Assembly: GCA_904419745.1 (NCBI GenBank)
Contig: CAJFSS010000014.1
Span: forward strand, 1-64,000
DNA length: 64,000 bases
DNA from: Candidatus Pseudoruminococcus merdavium
Lineage (GTDB): Bacteria; Bacillota; Clostridia; Oscillospirales; Ruminococcaceae
Reading direction: 5' to 3'
In this document: positions 48,354 through 56,077 of the stretch, in pieces
How the letters are laid out: the number at the start of each line of letters is the position of its first letter
Position numbering within the stretch: position 1 is the stretch's first letter
The notes under the pieces: generated by a model
Databases searched by the model: none
The model's input: the letters and a program-made list of their open reading frames with translations, nothing else
Told to the model about the DNA's origin: nothing
Made by a program: the position numbers and the translations under genes

Positions 48354-48369
48354 TGTTTCACGTGAAACG
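48354..48369. other. parS: parS site 1
   Basis: TGTTTCACGTGAAACG, 15 of 16 matches to the TGTTTCACGTGAAACA centromere consensus bound by ParB/Spo0J. Lies in the noc-parA intergenic region. Confidence 0.85.
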
Positions 48370-48463
48370 TGGATATATACAAAGATATTTTTCTTTCATG
48401 ATATTTATAAAATTGTGCTGATTTATTTCTGAACAAGTATGGAACGCTATATTTGAATATGTT

Positions 48464-48479
48464 TGTTTCATGTGAAACA
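48464..48479. other. parS: parS site 2
   Basis: TGTTTCATGTGAAACA, one mismatch to the consensus at the centre. 110 bases from site 1; both lie within 8.5 kb of dnaA. Confidence 0.75.
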
Positions 48480-48593
48480 ACAAAAACAATTTTTTCTTTG
48501 AAACAGGGAAACCATATGCTATAATAAAGACAAAGTCGGATGATTATCAACATTTCTGTAAAAATTCAGGGGAGAGGGGAACGTATCACAGAT

Positions 48594-49364
48594 ATGGGAA
48601 AAATAATAGCAATTGCCAACCAAAAAGGCGGAGTCGGTAAGACGACGACAGCAGTAAATTTAAGCGCGGCAATTGGCGATCATCGAAAAAAAGTACTTTT
48701 GATTGATACTGATCCTCAAGGAAATGCCACGAGTGGGTTTGGCATCAACAAAAAAGGGATTCAGGGATCCAGCTATGATCTATTGATAGGAAAACATGGA
48801 ATAGAAGAGGTTACTGTACAGACTGACTTTCGTAATGTTTCATTAATTCCTTCGGATATGGCACTTGCTGCCGCAGAAATCGAATTGGTCGATCTTCCGG
48901 ATAGAGTGAGTCGGTTAAAAAATGCTGTGGCCCTTGTGAAAGAAAAATATGACTATATTTTTATAGATTGTCCTCCATCCTTGGGCTTGATTACCCTCAA
49001 TGCTATGAATGCATCGGATACCGTGCTTGTCCCTATTCAATGCGAATACTATGCGCTGGAAGGTCTGTCTCAGCTGATAGCTACCGTCCGACAGGTTAAA
49101 CGTCTGTATAATCCTCTGCTGGATATAGAGGGCGTACTTCTGACAATGTTTGACGGGCGGTTGAACCTTACCATGCAAGTGGTGGATGAAGTTAAGAAAT
49201 ACTTTCCTCAGAAAGTGTATAAAACGGTGATTCCGAGAAATGTCCGTTTATCGGAGGCCCCGAGTTTTGGACAGCCAGTGATTTATTTTGATAGAAGCTC
49301 CAAGGGTGCAAAGGCCTATCAGGAACTTGCAGAGGAATTTTTGAAAATGAACAGGGGGAAATGA
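48594..49364 (+). CDS. parA: Chromosome partitioning ATPase ParA/Soj
   Basis: ATPase that drives origin segregation, 256 residues. Walker A KGGVGKTT near residue 10, DTDPQGNATSG, and IDCPPSLGLITLNAM as Walker B. Start ATG 48594 gives MGKIIAIANQKGG; the ribosome binding site AGGGGA is about 13 bases upstream, longer than usual, and the 18-residue upstream extension cannot be fully excluded. Followed by parB with a short overlap. Confidence 0.94.
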   Translation: MGKIIAIANQKGGVGKTTTAVNLSAAIGDHRKKVLLIDTDPQGNATSGFGINKKGIQGSSYDLLIGKHGIEEVTVQTDFRNVSLIPSDMALAAAEIELVDLPDRVSRLKNAVALVKEKYDYIFIDCPPSLGLITLNAMNASDTVLVPIQCEYYALEGLSQLIATVRQVKRLYNPLLDIEGVLLTMFDGRLNLTMQVVDEVKKYFPQKVYKTVIPRNVRLSEAPSFGQPVIYFDRSSKGAKAYQELAEEFLKMNRGK

Positions 49365-49366
49365 TG

Positions 49367-50230
49367 ATGGCAAAAAGAGGAGGCCTGGGAAAAGGGCTTG
49401 ACGCCCTGTTTGTAGATAACAGCACACTGGAGGAAGAACAAGGCGTACAGATGCTTCGCCTGTCGGAGATTGAACCAAACAGAAACCAGCCGAGAAAAGA
49501 ATTTGACCGGGAGGCCCTTCAACAGCTTGCTGATTCCATCCGGGAACATGGGGTACTGCAACCTCTACTGGTACGCACCATTGGGGAAAGCAACTACCAA
49601 TTGGTAGCTGGAGAACGGCGTTGGCGGGCTGCCAGAATGGCGGGAATCAGTGAAGTTCCAGTCATTGTAAAAGAATTGGATGATACCCAGGCTATGGAAA
49701 TTGCCTTGATTGAAAATCTGCAAAGAGAGGATTTGAATCCTATTGAGGAGGCTCTAGGATATCAGGTTTTGACGGAACAGTATGGGATGACCCAGGAGGA
49801 AGTGGCAAAGCGAGTTGGAAAATCTCGACCTGCGGTGGCAAATGCTTTGCGTCTGCTGGGCCTACCTGAACCGATTCTGGAGATGGTAAAGCACGGGGAA
49901 ATCAGTTCTGGTCATGCGAGGGCGCTCCTGGCCTTTGAATCTGAGCAGGAGATGCTGGCTGTTGCAGAAAAAATTATTTCCCATGGACTGACGGTACGCG
50001 ATGTGGAACGTTTGGCAAAGCCAAAAAAAGAAGTGGAGGAAGAACCAAAGCTCTCTGATAGCTATTTTAAGGAAGTGGAAGTTTCTTTGATAAATACGCT
50101 TGGCAGAAAAATTAAGGTATCTGAAAAAAAAGGCGGCCGGGGAGTTGTCCAGATTGAATTTTTTAATAAAGAGGATTTAGCAGGCATTGCAAACCTTTTG
50201 GCGGGGGAACAACATAGGAAAGATGAGTAA
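49367..50230 (+). CDS. parB: Chromosome partitioning protein ParB/Spo0J
   Basis: Centromere-binding CTPase, 287 residues. RGGLGKGLDALF at the N-terminus, NRNQPRKEFD, GERRWRAARMAGI, ENLQREDLNPIEEA and helix-turn-helix VAKRVGKSRPAVANALRLL (in parts) are classical. Start is one of three adjacent ATG codons (49361, 49364, 49367); the third, with AGGGGG eight bases before, gives MAKRGG. parA stop overlaps the region. The parS sites upstream of parA are its targets. Confidence 0.95.
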   Translation: MAKRGGLGKGLDALFVDNSTLEEEQGVQMLRLSEIEPNRNQPRKEFDREALQQLADSIREHGVLQPLLVRTIGESNYQLVAGERRWRAARMAGISEVPVIVKELDDTQAMEIALIENLQREDLNPIEEALGYQVLTEQYGMTQEEVAKRVGKSRPAVANALRLLGLPEPILEMVKHGEISSGHARALLAFESEQEMLAVAEKIISHGLTVRDVERLAKPKKEVEEEPKLSDSYFKEVEVSLINTLGRKIKVSEKKGGRGVVQIEFFNKEDLAGIANLLAGEQHRKDE

Positions 50231-50235
50231 AAAAG

Positions 50236-50262
50236 TGGGGTATGGTGAAGACCGTACCCCGC
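50236..50262 (+). terminator. Hairpin after parB, weak terminator
   Basis: GGGGTATGGT/ACCGTACCCC, about 10 bp with one G-U, but the following T run is short. Might separate parB from the thioesterase gene. Confidence 0.4.
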
Positions 50263-50295
50263 TGCTGTATTTTAAACTTAATGAGGAGTTTTCAT

Positions 50296-51024
50296 ATGAA
50301 CTATCAAGATGGTGTTTTTGAGCGTACCGTGCGGATTGCTTATTATGAATGTGGGCAAGAAAACAAAATAAAGCTATCAAATCTTTTGCGCCATACTCAG
50401 GAAATTGCAAGCAGGCATCTGGATGTACAAGGGTATTCTTATCAAAAGTTGGAACAGCTCGGGACGGTGTTTTTGCTTTCCCGACTTGCGGTAAAACTAT
50501 GGGATATTCCCAGGGCAGGGGAGGAGCTTGTCGAGAGGACTTGGGCAAAGGGAACAAAAGGCGCCTACTTTCTTAGAGACTGCACCTTTTTAGATAAAGA
50601 GGGTCGGTTAAAAGTGGAGGTATCCACCATGTGGATTTTGGTAGACCCGCAAACCCATTCAGTTCTGAAACCAAGCAGCCTTGCCTTTTCTATTGATATG
50701 CGTCCGGATCTTTCCGTTTCAATACCGGCAAAACAGAAGATAAAAATGGCCACACCAGAGTATTATGGCCACCGTCCGGTTCGTTTTACTGATATAGACT
50801 GTAACCATCATATCAATAATGCCGTTTATGCGGATATCTGCTGTGATTTTGCACATGCTAACCTTTGGGAGAAGGATATTCGAGCATTTGCCATTCATTT
50901 TGCTCATGAGGCAAAATTTGGAGAGGATCTTGCTGTTTTTGGGGAGCAATCTGAAAATAATACCCAACTAATTTTGGCAAAAACAGGAGAAAATGTTTGC
51001 TTTGAAGCAGTGCTTATGCTATAA
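50296..51024 (+). CDS. Acyl-ACP thioesterase, FatA-like
   Basis: Releases fatty acid from acyl carrier protein; hotdog-fold enzyme of 242 residues. Typical bacterial acyl-ACP thioesterase layout: YYECGQENKIKLSNLLRHTQE, TVFLLSRLAVKLW, and a second hotdog domain with RFTDIDCNHHINNAVYAD, including the N-x-H-x-x-N-like motif. ATG 50296 follows GAGGAG. Monocistronic; product chain length unknown. Confidence 0.85.
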   Translation: MNYQDGVFERTVRIAYYECGQENKIKLSNLLRHTQEIASRHLDVQGYSYQKLEQLGTVFLLSRLAVKLWDIPRAGEELVERTWAKGTKGAYFLRDCTFLDKEGRLKVEVSTMWILVDPQTHSVLKPSSLAFSIDMRPDLSVSIPAKQKIKMATPEYYGHRPVRFTDIDCNHHINNAVYADICCDFAHANLWEKDIRAFAIHFAHEAKFGEDLAVFGEQSENNTQLILAKTGENVCFEAVLML

Positions 51025-51025
51025 T
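50997..51025 (+). promoter_or_regulatory. Promoter of the flavin reductase
   Basis: TTGCTT (50997-51002), 17 bases, TATAAT (51020-51025), inside the 3' end of the thioesterase gene. Confidence 0.6.
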
Positions 51026-51064
51026 TTAAATATACAAATTCAGTATAGAAAGCGTGGCAAGAAA

Positions 51065-51610
51065 ATGGACATTACCGCATTATTTCAGTTAAGTTATGGG
51101 ATTTATTACATTACCTCCCATGTCGGAGAAAAGCAGGCCGGATGCGTGGTCAATACGGTGTTCCAATTGACGGCAAACCCAGTTACGGTCGGCGTCAGTG
51201 TAGCAAAGGAAAACCAGACCTATGAATTTATCAAGCAGACAGGGACGATCGGTGTGACAATTCTCGGGGAAAGTGCGGACAGTAAAATGCTGGGAAAATT
51301 TGGATACCGTTCCGGAAGAGATATTGACAAGTTTTCTGACACGAACTATCATGTGGGTGTCAATGGTGACGCGTTGATCGATGAATCCGCTGTGGCACAG
51401 CTCGACTGTACCGTTGTACAGGAATTGGATATGGGAACCCATGTGCTTTTTGTCGCCAGGGTGGATGAAGCAGAAAACTGTGAGAACAGCGAAAGCCCGA
51501 TGACCTACCGCTATTACCGTGAGGTCAAGAAGGGACAGTCCAGCAAATTTGCCCCCACCTATGTTAATCCTGTCGAATTGGCCCGAATGGAAAAAGAAAA
51601 ACAAAAATAA
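51065..51610 (+). CDS. Flavin reductase-domain protein
   Basis: FMN-binding flavin reductase-like protein, 181 residues. The N-terminus FQLSYGIYYITSHVGEKQAG and CVVNTVFQLTANPVTVGVS are the family's start, and FGYRSGRDIDKF and ELDMGTHVLFVARV follow. In Clostridia such domains often carry a C-terminal rubredoxin; here it ends after APTYVNPVELARM, just where rubredoxin would begin. Start ATG 51065 has only GGCAAG before it, a weak site. Electron donor and acceptor unknown. Confidence 0.8.
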   Translation: MDITALFQLSYGIYYITSHVGEKQAGCVVNTVFQLTANPVTVGVSVAKENQTYEFIKQTGTIGVTILGESADSKMLGKFGYRSGRDIDKFSDTNYHVGVNGDALIDESAVAQLDCTVVQELDMGTHVLFVARVDEAENCENSESPMTYRYYREVKKGQSSKFAPTYVNPVELARMEKEKQK

Positions 51611-51630
51611 AAACTTTTTGCAAAAAAAGG

Positions 51631-51659
51631 TTGACAAAAGGACAAGACTATATTATAAT
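51631..51659 (+). promoter_or_regulatory. Perfect promoter of the tRNA genes
   Basis: TTGACA (51631-51636), 17 bases, TATAAT (51654-51659), exact consensus, 37 bases before the first tRNA. Confidence 0.85.
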
Positions 51660-51695
51660 TTAACTCGCTCACTACAAAGCAGGTGGGCGAATTAT

Positions 51696-51772
51696 GGCGG
51701 CATAGCTCAGTTGGCTAGAGCATGCGGTTCATACCCGCAGTGTCGTTGGTTCAACTCCAACTGCCGCTACCA
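51696..51772 (+). tRNA. tRNA-Met (CAT)
   Basis: A 77-base cloverleaf with CCA encoded: acceptor GGCGGCA/TGCCGCT (G1-U72 wobble), anticodon stem TGCGG/CCGCA with loop TTCATAC, and T arm GTTGGTTCAACTCCAAC. The anticodon CAT allows elongator Met or, if modified, Ile2; initiator is unlikely because the anticodon stem lacks the three G-C pairs GGG/CCC. Confidence 0.93.
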
Positions 51773-51774
51773 GC

Positions 51775-51805
51775 TATATAAAAATCCCAATGGGGTTTTT
51801 ATATA
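51775..51805 (+). terminator. Hairpin between the two tRNAs
   Basis: TATATAAAAA (51775-51784) pairs with TTTTTATATA (51796-51805) plus inner T-G and CCC/GGG around AAT. It could partly terminate after tRNA-Met or guide processing. Confidence 0.6.
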
Positions 51806-51808
51806 CAT

Positions 51809-51883
51809 GGCCCGTTGGTCAAGTGGTTAAGACACCGCCCTTTCACGGCAGTAACAGGGGTTCAACTCCCCTACGGGTCACCA
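51809..51883 (+). tRNA. tRNA-Glu (TTC)
   Basis: A 75-base cloverleaf ending CCA: acceptor GGCCCGT/ACGGGTC, D arm GTC/GAC, anticodon loop CTTTCAC, T arm AGGGG/CCCCT. The anticodon stem CCGCC/GGCAG has a C28-A42 mismatch (A at 51850) where most bacterial tRNA-Glu have a G. Otherwise normal. Confidence 0.93.
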
Positions 51884-51917
51884 AAAAGCCTTCCGGATAA
51901 TCCGGAAGGCTTTTTTT
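51884..51917 (+). terminator. Terminator of the tRNA operon
   Basis: AAAAGCCTTCCGGA (51884-51897) pairs with TCCGGAAGGCTTTT (51901-51914) around TAA, then TTT. Confidence 0.9.
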
Positions 51918-51978
51918 ATTATTTCTGTAAAAAATACGCGCTTGGAATGCAAAAGGAAGGCATAAATTTTCTAGATGG

Positions 51979-52012
51979 GATTACTGTAATCAATGGAAGA
52001 ATGTGTTATAAT
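51979..52012 (+). promoter_or_regulatory. Palindrome GATTACTGTAATC overlapping a weak promoter
   Basis: Perfect 13-base inverted repeat (51979-51991) followed by TATAAT (52007-52012). The -35 position falls on CTGTAA inside the repeat, so the repeat may be an operator replacing a good -35. It lies upstream of the HAAS-domain gene. Confidence 0.5.
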
Positions 52013-52120
52013 AAGAGCACTTGGAAGTTGTGATATTCCGACCTTGCTTGTCTTAAGCATAAAAATCAGGTGAGGAATCCTATTTGATAGGATGCAACAA
52101 GAAGAGGAGGGAACAAAGGT

Positions 52121-52723
52121 ATGACCAGGCTGGAGTTTTTGACAAAAATGGAAAATTGCCTGTCAAAGCAGCTCACAAAAAGTGAGATGTCCACCATCAT
52201 GCGAAACCTCATTGACTACTTTAATGACTGTGAACGTAGGGGGAAGCGGGAGACGCAGATAACAAAAGATTTGGGAGACCCTCAAAAAGTCGCTATGCAA
52301 ATGGTAGCTCGCAGCAGAGTTATGGAACTGATTCGCCACCCCAGTTTTGTGCGCTTGATAAAGGCTCAATTTTCCCTATACCATATATCCTTGGCAAAAT
52401 ATTTGCTATCGCTGCTAATCACAATTCCAGTGATACTCATGTGTGCGTTGTTTGTACTGACCGTGGTTGTAATTTCTTTTGTGGGTTTGGGAATCATTGT
52501 GATTACGGTCATTGCATTCCAACAGATGCCTATTTCTGTCTTTTTATTTTTGTTTTTTGGGGGCATTACACTCATTGGGTTTGCAGTGACACTTTCCTAT
52601 ATTTTATTTTCTATTTCCAGAAAAGTGATTTACGTTGCAGGACGTCTGTACGGAAAATGGTGTATCCATTCTAAACATGCAGCACCGCTGATGTTTTATG
52701 AAGTAGGTGGAATTGATGGATAA
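52121..52723 (+). CDS. HAAS-domain (DUF1700-like) membrane protein
   Basis: Protein of 200 residues. Residues 1-70 resemble the HAAS/DUF1700 signalling domain (FLTKMENCLSKQLTKSE, DYFNDCERRGKRE, DLGDPQKVAMQM), followed by three hydrophobic helices and a short tail. Such proteins normally sit beside a PadR repressor and a DUF4097 partner and are thought to sense envelope state. GAGGAGG precedes ATG 52121. Overlaps the next gene by eight bases. No PadR gene is here. Confidence 0.8.
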   Translation: MTRLEFLTKMENCLSKQLTKSEMSTIMRNLIDYFNDCERRGKRETQITKDLGDPQKVAMQMVARSRVMELIRHPSFVRLIKAQFSLYHISLAKYLLSLLITIPVILMCALFVLTVVVISFVGLGIIVITVIAFQQMPISVFLFLFFGGITLIGFAVTLSYILFSISRKVIYVAGRLYGKWCIHSKHAAPLMFYEVGGIDG

Positions 52724-53693
52724 AAGAGGACAGGTTATCGGGGCTATTATGTGTGTGGTTGGGATCATCGGATGTTGTATTCTGCTTCCCTTTGCATATA
52801 ACGGCACCAGGCAGATGTTTTCCGAACTGCGCCAGGAGTATGAGAAGATTTCCCAACGCTATCAGATTGATACAAAAGAAGTTCCTGCTCTAAAATTGAT
52901 TGGGGATTTTGATGTGGAACTGCGGCAGTCATCGGATTCCAAACTCTTGGTATACCGCAGCAATGCGAAAGCCAGCAGCAATGATATCAGTATCAGTAAC
53001 ACAAAGGATACAGTTGTTATTGCAAAAAATAATGTACAGGATATCCGTATTAAAGTACAAGACATTTTCATGCGCTTACTGACAGGGGATACTGCGGAAC
53101 GGGTGATTATCTATATTCCCACGTCTATTTCGATCGATACGGAGGGGTTTTCCGGAGAATTGTTTAATTTGAATAATGTTGCCTATGCCAATATGAACGA
53201 AGCAAATCTGGATAGTTTGGCTACAGATAACCTTGCTATCTATGCAAAAGAGGTTTCCAAAAAAATTGATGAAATAAACTATAAGATCGTCGATAACAAG
53301 GAAAATTACGTAGATGGCGCTATTACCCAGACAGAATATAACCAGCAGAGTTCCACTTTGTACAATCAGTTGCTTGACTGTGTTGATAAATACCTGACCA
53401 GGGCGATAGAACAGGGCAGTCAGGATCTCAATGAAACTGTAAAACAGGAGATTTTGGATGCTTTTACAGATTATTTTAATATCCGTAGGCAATATGAAGC
53501 GGTGATGCTGGAACAGGAAAAAACCATTAAAGCTTATCGTAACCAGGAAATTGATGCAAGCACGTATCAGGAACAGAAAAATGACCTGGAAGATCAGGAA
53601 CAGGAAATTCAATTTGAAATGACCCGAAAAACGGATCGTGTTCAAAGCCTTCAGGAAATTTACCTGGCGGATTTTACGAACCTGATATCGTAA
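52716..53693 (+). CDS. DUF4097-like membrane-anchored protein with coiled coil
   Basis: Protein of 325 residues: one N-terminal helix (about 7-30), a beta-rich middle (about 55-160) with repeated D-x-x-I/V strands (SISNTKDTVVIAK, DIRIKVQDI, IIYIPTSISID) resembling DUF4097 adhesin-like helices, and a long Gln/Glu/Lys coiled coil at about 185-320. A coiled coil is not usual for DUF4097, so the C-terminal half is an addition. ATG 52716 follows AGGTGG and overlaps the HAAS gene; ATG 52707 is less likely. Confidence 0.7.
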   Translation: MDKRGQVIGAIMCVVGIIGCCILLPFAYNGTRQMFSELRQEYEKISQRYQIDTKEVPALKLIGDFDVELRQSSDSKLLVYRSNAKASSNDISISNTKDTVVIAKNNVQDIRIKVQDIFMRLLTGDTAERVIIYIPTSISIDTEGFSGELFNLNNVAYANMNEANLDSLATDNLAIYAKEVSKKIDEINYKIVDNKENYVDGAITQTEYNQQSSTLYNQLLDCVDKYLTRAIEQGSQDLNETVKQEILDAFTDYFNIRRQYEAVMLEQEKTIKAYRNQEIDASTYQEQKNDLEDQEQEIQFEMTRKTDRVQSLQEIYLADFTNLIS

Positions 53694-53781
53694 GATGAAA
53701 TATGGGTATATAAATAGAACCAGTTTTAGCATGGAAACACCGATATGTATTAACTGGTCGCAGGTGAAGAGTATTATAAGG

Positions 53782-53816
53782 ACATCCCCCAGAAAAAATC
53801 TGGGGGATGTTTTTTA
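53782..53816 (+). terminator. Terminator of the HAAS/DUF4097-like pair
   Basis: ACATCCCCCAGA (53782-53793) pairs with TCTGGGGGATGT (53799-53810), then six T. Confidence 0.85.
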
Positions 53817-53835
53817 TGAAAATCAATAAAAGCCC

Positions 53836-53863
53836 TTGACTTTTTTAGAAGGAAGAGTAAAAT
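53836..53863 (+). promoter_or_regulatory. Promoter of the LacI-controlled cluster
   Basis: TTGACT (53836-53841), 16 bases, TAAAAT (53858-53863). The first AAACGATTACA repeat begins 10 bases downstream, near the transcription start. Confidence 0.6.
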
Positions 53864-53869
53864 CAATCG

Positions 53870-53896
53870 TGTAAACGATTACAGAAAACGATTACA
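53870..53896. promoter_or_regulatory. Candidate LacI-type operators, tandem
   Basis: TGTAAACGATTACA (53870-53883) is a near-palindrome with central CG, the usual LacI-family design, and AAACGATTACA repeats at 53873-53883 and 53886-53896 with 13-base phase. It overlaps the start point, so autorepression is likely. Confidence 0.6.
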
Positions 53897-53918
53897 TTTG
53901 TTTAGAAAGGGGAAACAT

Positions 53919-54917
53919 ATGGCGACGATCCGGGATGTTGCAAAAGCGGCTGGGGTATCCGTGGCAACGGTTTCCCGTGTGCTTAACGGGGACGATGTTG
54001 TAACATCTGTAACTAGGGAAAAAGTCGAGCAGGCCGTTCAAAAACTGGATTATCGTCCAAATCTTCTGGGAAAAGGATTACGCCAATCTCAGACAAAAAA
54101 AATTCTAGTGTTGCTTCCTACGATTTCCAACACATTTTATACTCGAATTGTCCGCAGCATGGAGCAGGAAGCGCAGAAAAGCGGATACAGCATTGTGATC
54201 GGTGTAACCCATTCCAATCGGGAAAAGGAGTTGGAATATTTGCAAATGCTGGATACCAGGTTGGTTGATGGCGCAATCTTTCTCTCTTCAGAACAAAGGA
54301 AAGAAGAACTCAGCCGTATTGCCCAGAAACATCCAATTGTACAGTGCAGCGAATATATACCAGATGCGGGTTGTGATACCGTGACAATTGACAATGAGCA
54401 GGCAGCCTATGGCGCGGTTTTAAAGCTGATCGAGCTGGGACATAGGAGAATTGCCTTTGCAGGCAGCGAAAAACCCTATACTTCTGCGGTTCTCAGGGAA
54501 CAAGGATACCGCCGTGCTCTGAAGGAATCGTCAATTGCTGTGGAAGAGCAACTTATTATCAAAGGGGATTACAGCTTTTCCAGCGGTAGTGAAATGTTTG
54601 AGCGCCTGATGCAGATACAAGATCCGCCCACCGCAATTTTCACCATTGCGGATTCCATTGCAGTGGGAATGCTCCGGGCCTCCTATACCAATGAAAAATT
54701 CCAGAAACATCCGGTTGCAATTTCTGGATTTGACGATACATCGCTTGCACAGATTTATGTCCCTGCCCTAAGTACCGTAGCGCAACCACGCAGGGAGATT
54801 GGAACGCTTGCAATGCAGATGATGTGTTCTAGAATTGCAGACAGGCAATTGCCTGTGCGCTTTGTCGCGCTAAAACACCATTATATCAAACGGGAGTCCA
54901 CTTTCCCGCCAAAATAA
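53919..54917 (+). CDS. LacI-family transcriptional regulator
   Basis: Repressor of 332 residues. The LacI helix-turn-helix is exact: TIRDVAKAAGVSVATVSRVLNG, hinge helix NLLGKGLRQ, then a periplasmic-binding-like sugar domain. ATG 53919 follows AAAGGGG; the longer frame has no HTH before it. First gene of a cluster with a Gfo/Idh/MocA oxidoreductase and three TIM-barrel isomerase-like proteins, so it probably senses their substrate. Operators overlap its promoter. Confidence 0.94.
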   Translation: MATIRDVAKAAGVSVATVSRVLNGDDVVTSVTREKVEQAVQKLDYRPNLLGKGLRQSQTKKILVLLPTISNTFYTRIVRSMEQEAQKSGYSIVIGVTHSNREKELEYLQMLDTRLVDGAIFLSSEQRKEELSRIAQKHPIVQCSEYIPDAGCDTVTIDNEQAAYGAVLKLIELGHRRIAFAGSEKPYTSAVLREQGYRRALKESSIAVEEQLIIKGDYSFSSGSEMFERLMQIQDPPTAIFTIADSIAVGMLRASYTNEKFQKHPVAISGFDDTSLAQIYVPALSTVAQPRREIGTLAMQMMCSRIADRQLPVRFVALKHHYIKRESTFPPK

Positions 54918-54928
54918 ACCCTGAATTC

Positions 54929-54944
54929 CAGCGCTACGGCGCTG
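54929..54944 (+). other. UACG-tetraloop hairpin between lacI-like gene and oxidoreductase
   Basis: CAGCGC-UACG-GCGCTG. UNCG loops closed by C-G are unusually stable. No T tract, so it more likely stabilises or segments the mRNA than terminates it. Confidence 0.5.
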
Positions 54945-54966
54945 ATGAGCAAAGGAGAAAAACAGT

Positions 54967-56055
54967 ATGGAGAGAACCGTGAAAATTGGTATCATTGGAT
55001 GCGGTGGAATTGCCAATTCCAAACACATGCCGAGCCTGAGCAAGCTTGAAAATGTACAGCTTGTGGCATTCTGTGATCTGATTGAGGAAAGAGCAGTCAA
55101 AGCAGCAGAAAAATTTGGAACTGAGGATGCAAAAGTGTATGTTGATTACAAGGAACTCCTCAAAGATCCGGAAATTGAAGTTGTTCATGTCTGCACCCCA
55201 AACCGTTCCCATTCCTTTATCACAGTAGACGCCCTGCATGCAGGAAAACATGTCATGTGTGAAAAACCGATGGCTATCAACTATGAAGAGGCCAAAAAAA
55301 TGCTTGACGCCGCAAAAGAAACAGGCAAAAAGCTCACTATTGGATATCAAAACCGCCAACGTCCGGAATGTAACTATCTCAAACGTGCCTGCGAAGCAGG
55401 GGAGCTTGGCGAAATTTACTATGCAAAAGCGCATGCCATCCGCCGTCGTGCTGTCCCAACCTGGGGTGTTTTCCTCAATGAGTATGAGCAGGGAGGCGGA
55501 CCGTTAATTGACATCGGTACCCATTCCCTGGATCTAACCCTGTGGATGATGGATAACTATGAGCCGGAAATGGTAGTCGGCAGCGTTTACAAAAAGCTCG
55601 GGGATCAGAGAGAGACTGCAAACGCATGGGGTGACTGGGATACTGAAAAATTTACTGTGGAAGATTCCGCATTTGGATTTATCAAAATGAAGAATGGGGC
55701 AACGATTGTCCTGGAATCCAGTTGGGCGCTGAACTCGCTGGATACCGATGAGGCAAAATGTTCCCTTTGCGGGACAAAAGCTGGCGCAGATATGAAAGGC
55801 CCCACTAATTTACGTATTAACGGCGTGAAATATAACAGACAGTATACGGAAACTCCGGTTTTTGAGCCGGGCGGAGTGGATTTCTATGCAGGCGAAAATG
55901 AACCGCCGGCAGAGATTGAGGCAAGGCTTTGGATTGACGCAGTTGTCAATGACAAAGAGGTTGTTGTAAAACCGGAACAGGCGATTGTTGTCACCCAGAT
56001 TCTGGAGGCAATTTACAAATCTGCAAAGGAAAATAAACCGGTCTATTTTGACTAA
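54967..56055 (+). CDS. Gfo/Idh/MocA-family oxidoreductase
   Basis: NAD(P)-dependent sugar dehydrogenase-like protein, 362 residues. N-terminal Rossmann fold with GIIGCGGIANSKH, catalytic-region EKP at about 100-102 (CEKPMA), and the C-terminal GGGPLIDIGTHSLDL characteristic of the family; the later EAR and insert (RRRAVPTWG) are typical. Substrate unknown; relatives oxidise inositols or the C3 of glycosides. AAAGGAG precedes ATG 54967. Middle of the LacI cluster; three TIM-barrel proteins follow within 25 bases each. Confidence 0.9.
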   Translation: MERTVKIGIIGCGGIANSKHMPSLSKLENVQLVAFCDLIEERAVKAAEKFGTEDAKVYVDYKELLKDPEIEVVHVCTPNRSHSFITVDALHAGKHVMCEKPMAINYEEAKKMLDAAKETGKKLTIGYQNRQRPECNYLKRACEAGELGEIYYAKAHAIRRRAVPTWGVFLNEYEQGGGPLIDIGTHSLDLTLWMMDNYEPEMVVGSVYKKLGDQRETANAWGDWDTEKFTVEDSAFGFIKMKNGATIVLESSWALNSLDTDEAKCSLCGTKAGADMKGPTNLRINGVKYNRQYTETPVFEPGGVDFYAGENEPPAEIEARLWIDAVVNDKEVVVKPEQAIVVTQILEAIYKSAKENKPVYFD

Positions 56056-56077
56056 TCGGCAAGAGAGGAAGTTCTAC

